From assembly GCA_016190375.1 (NCBI GenBank), contig JACPQR010000181.1:1-52819 (forward strand): a stretch of 52,819 nt of DNA. Direction: 5' to 3'. This DNA is from Deltaproteobacteria bacterium (lineage in GTDB: Bacteria > Myxococcota_A > Polyangia > JACPQR01). Numbering within the stretch: position 1 is the stretch's first letter; each line of letters opens with the position of its first letter. Both the position numbers and the translations under genes were made by a program. Of the stretch, positions 51,835 to 52,819 are shown piece after piece. Below the pieces are notes generated by a model. The model was not told the origin of the DNA. It ran no database searches and saw only the letters and a program-made list of their open reading frames with translations.

Positions 51835-52658
51835 TTCGCCTGCTCGTCGCGGCGCTCGTCCTCGGCACGGGTTGCAGGGCGCCGGAGCCCGATGACTCTG
51901 CACGTGACCGCGCCGGGACGAAGGCGCGAAAGGCCGCCCCCACGGGCCGGCCCGGCCGCGTCGAGGGCGTCGTCCGCTACGAGGGCGACCTGCCTTCTCC
52001 GCTCCCGGTCAACCTTACCGGCCCGCACGCCGCCGTGTGCGACTCGGCCAAGGGCGTCTACGAGATGTCCGTCGTCCGCGGCCCCGGCGGCGGCCTCGCC
52101 AACGCCTTCATCTCGGTCGAGGGTGTCCCCCAGGGCGAGGCGCGCGGGCCGCAGACCCGCACGATCGCCATCGACGATTGCGTGCTGAAGCCCTACGTGA
52201 TCGACGGCACCGTCGGAGACACGCTCGAGATACGCAACGAGGACGAGCTCGTCTACCTCTGCACGCTCGGGGGCGGGCCGGAGGCCGCCTTCAAGCAGGG
52301 CGTGCTCCCCGATCGCTCGTCGACCTTCCAGCTCGACCGCCCGGGCGGCCGCCGCATCGACTGCACCCAGGACCACCCCTGGCTCAAGGGCCACGTCCTC
52401 GTCGCGCGCCATCCGTACCACGCGGTGACGACCGCCAGCGGTCGCTTCACGATCGAGGGCGTCCCGCCCGGCCGCTACACGGTGCAGGCCTGGCACCCCA
52501 CGCAGAGGCAAGCCAGCGCCGAGGTCACGGTGCCCCCGGGCGGAGTCGGTCGCGTCGAGCTCGTCTACCGCGCGCGCGCCGCTGCAGCGCGCCCCGACGG
52601 CGGCCGCCCGGACGCTCCGACCAAGGCGGCAGGTCCCGCGGTCGACGACGCGCATTAG
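51831..52658 (+). CDS. cupredoxin-like / regulatory-domain lipoprotein
   Basis: A 275-residue lipoprotein (LGTGC, Cys15). Residues about 45-190 resemble a cupredoxin-type beta domain (GVVRYEGDL, LANAFISVEG, DGTVGDTLEIRNED, STFQLDRPGGRRIDCTQDHPWLKGHVLVARHPY), and residues 190-250 a carboxypeptidase-regulatory-like domain (GRFTIEGVPPGRYTVQAWHP). The His and Cys in DCTQDHPW and RHPYH may bind copper. Its coupling to nuoN suggests a role with respiration in the periplasm, which is unproven. Confidence 0.85.
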   Translation: MIRLLVAALVLGTGCRAPEPDDSARDRAGTKARKAAPTGRPGRVEGVVRYEGDLPSPLPVNLTGPHAAVCDSAKGVYEMSVVRGPGGGLANAFISVEGVPQGEARGPQTRTIAIDDCVLKPYVIDGTVGDTLEIRNEDELVYLCTLGGGPEAAFKQGVLPDRSSTFQLDRPGGRRIDCTQDHPWLKGHVLVARHPYHAVTTASGRFTIEGVPPGRYTVQAWHPTQRQASAEVTVPPGGVGRVELVYRARAAAARPDGGRPDAPTKAAGPAVDDAH

Positions 52659-52819
52659 TCTCGCCTGGAGCGGTCAAGGACGTCCCGTGCAGCTCGAGCT
52701 GCCTGCCCCAAGGAAGCGTGGAGGAGCACGAGAGAGGGCCGGCCGCCCGAAGACCGGCCGCGCTGGCGTCGAGCATCGCCGGCGGCCACCCCTCGCCACT
52801 CGGTTCCCGGTCCACGTGA
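52659..52819. other. non-coding end region with palindromes
   Basis: No gene is supported. A perfect 14-bp palindrome (gcagctcgagctgc) lies at 52689-52702, and a GGCCGG/CCGGCC stem with an 11-base loop at 52737-52759. The latter could terminate the nuo operon, but there is no T-run. Confidence 0.3.

Overview
The window is a high-GC chromosomal segment that most likely comes from a member of the Myxococcota (a delta-proteobacterial relative). The evidence is of several kinds: MYXO-CTERM-like tails (Cys, hydrophobic stretch, Arg cluster) on secreted cytochromes, a Hank-type Ser/Thr kinase operon with PEGA/TPR and Cys-rich repeat lipoproteins, many lipoproteins with Asp-rich linkers, and GTG starts coupled by ATGA/GTGA overlaps. 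No rRNA, tRNA, CRISPR array or insertion sequence was seen.

Layout. 0.2-2.2 kb: a caspase-fold-like/CUB lipoprotein. 2.4-7.6 kb: a compact divergent lipid or polyketide cluster. The minus arm encodes an intact ketosynthase, a catalytically dead ketosynthase (KS-beta/chain-length-factor type) and a serine-palmitoyltransferase-like PLP enzyme. The plus arm encodes an ACP, an acyl-ACP desaturase and a second ACP. Promoter-like elements and an 11-bp tandem repeat lie between the arms. This is the best candidate for an undescribed system in the window. 7.6-13.8 kb: a GNAT acetyltransferase followed by cell-envelope genes (Asp/Ser-rich lipoprotein, outer-membrane barrel, a small secreted protein of seven His-Cys decapeptide repeats, an OB-fold lipoprotein and a His-tailed lipoprotein). 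13.9-19.6 kb: an orphan antitoxin with a 12-residue toxin stub, then a metal region with a Cu-type P1B ATPase, a His-rich DUF2231 membrane protein and His-rich small proteins. 19.6-21.2 kb: gene remnants and toxin-antitoxin modules (a kinase fragment, a decayed MntA/HepT pair, an intact VapBC-type pair). 21.3-24.8 kb: a pentaheme cytochrome, a Cys-rich small protein and a diheme cytochrome c. 24.8-27.9 kb: three tandem near-perfect hairpins, then an NtrB/NtrC-type two-component system. 27.9-38.5 kb: a zinc-ribbon protein, the Ser/Thr kinase operon, a CFA-synthase-like methyltransferase, a SirB1-like protein, a B12-type radical SAM enzyme, an AAA_14/DUF4143 ATPase and a multidomain nucleotide cyclase. 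38.5-43.7 kb: Xre/RES and RHH/MazF toxin-antitoxin pairs, mlaF-mlaD without mlaE, and two small secreted proteins with cytochrome-type motifs. 43.8-52.7 kb: a tightly coupled respiratory complex I operon, nuoE-F-J-K-L-M-N, with a C-terminal PKD-like extension on NuoL, ending in a cupredoxin-like lipoprotein.

How the parts work together. The 2.4-7.6 kb cluster has what is needed to build an acyl chain on an ACP, desaturate it and condense it with an amino acid, giving an alpha-amino-ketone or sphingoid-like product. The 8-19 kb block reads as envelope and metal (probably copper) handling. The nuo operon supplies the NADH-input subunits and the membrane arm of complex I, so the connecting subunits (A-D, G, H, I) must be encoded elsewhere. 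Family assignments rest on motifs read by eye; no database search was run.
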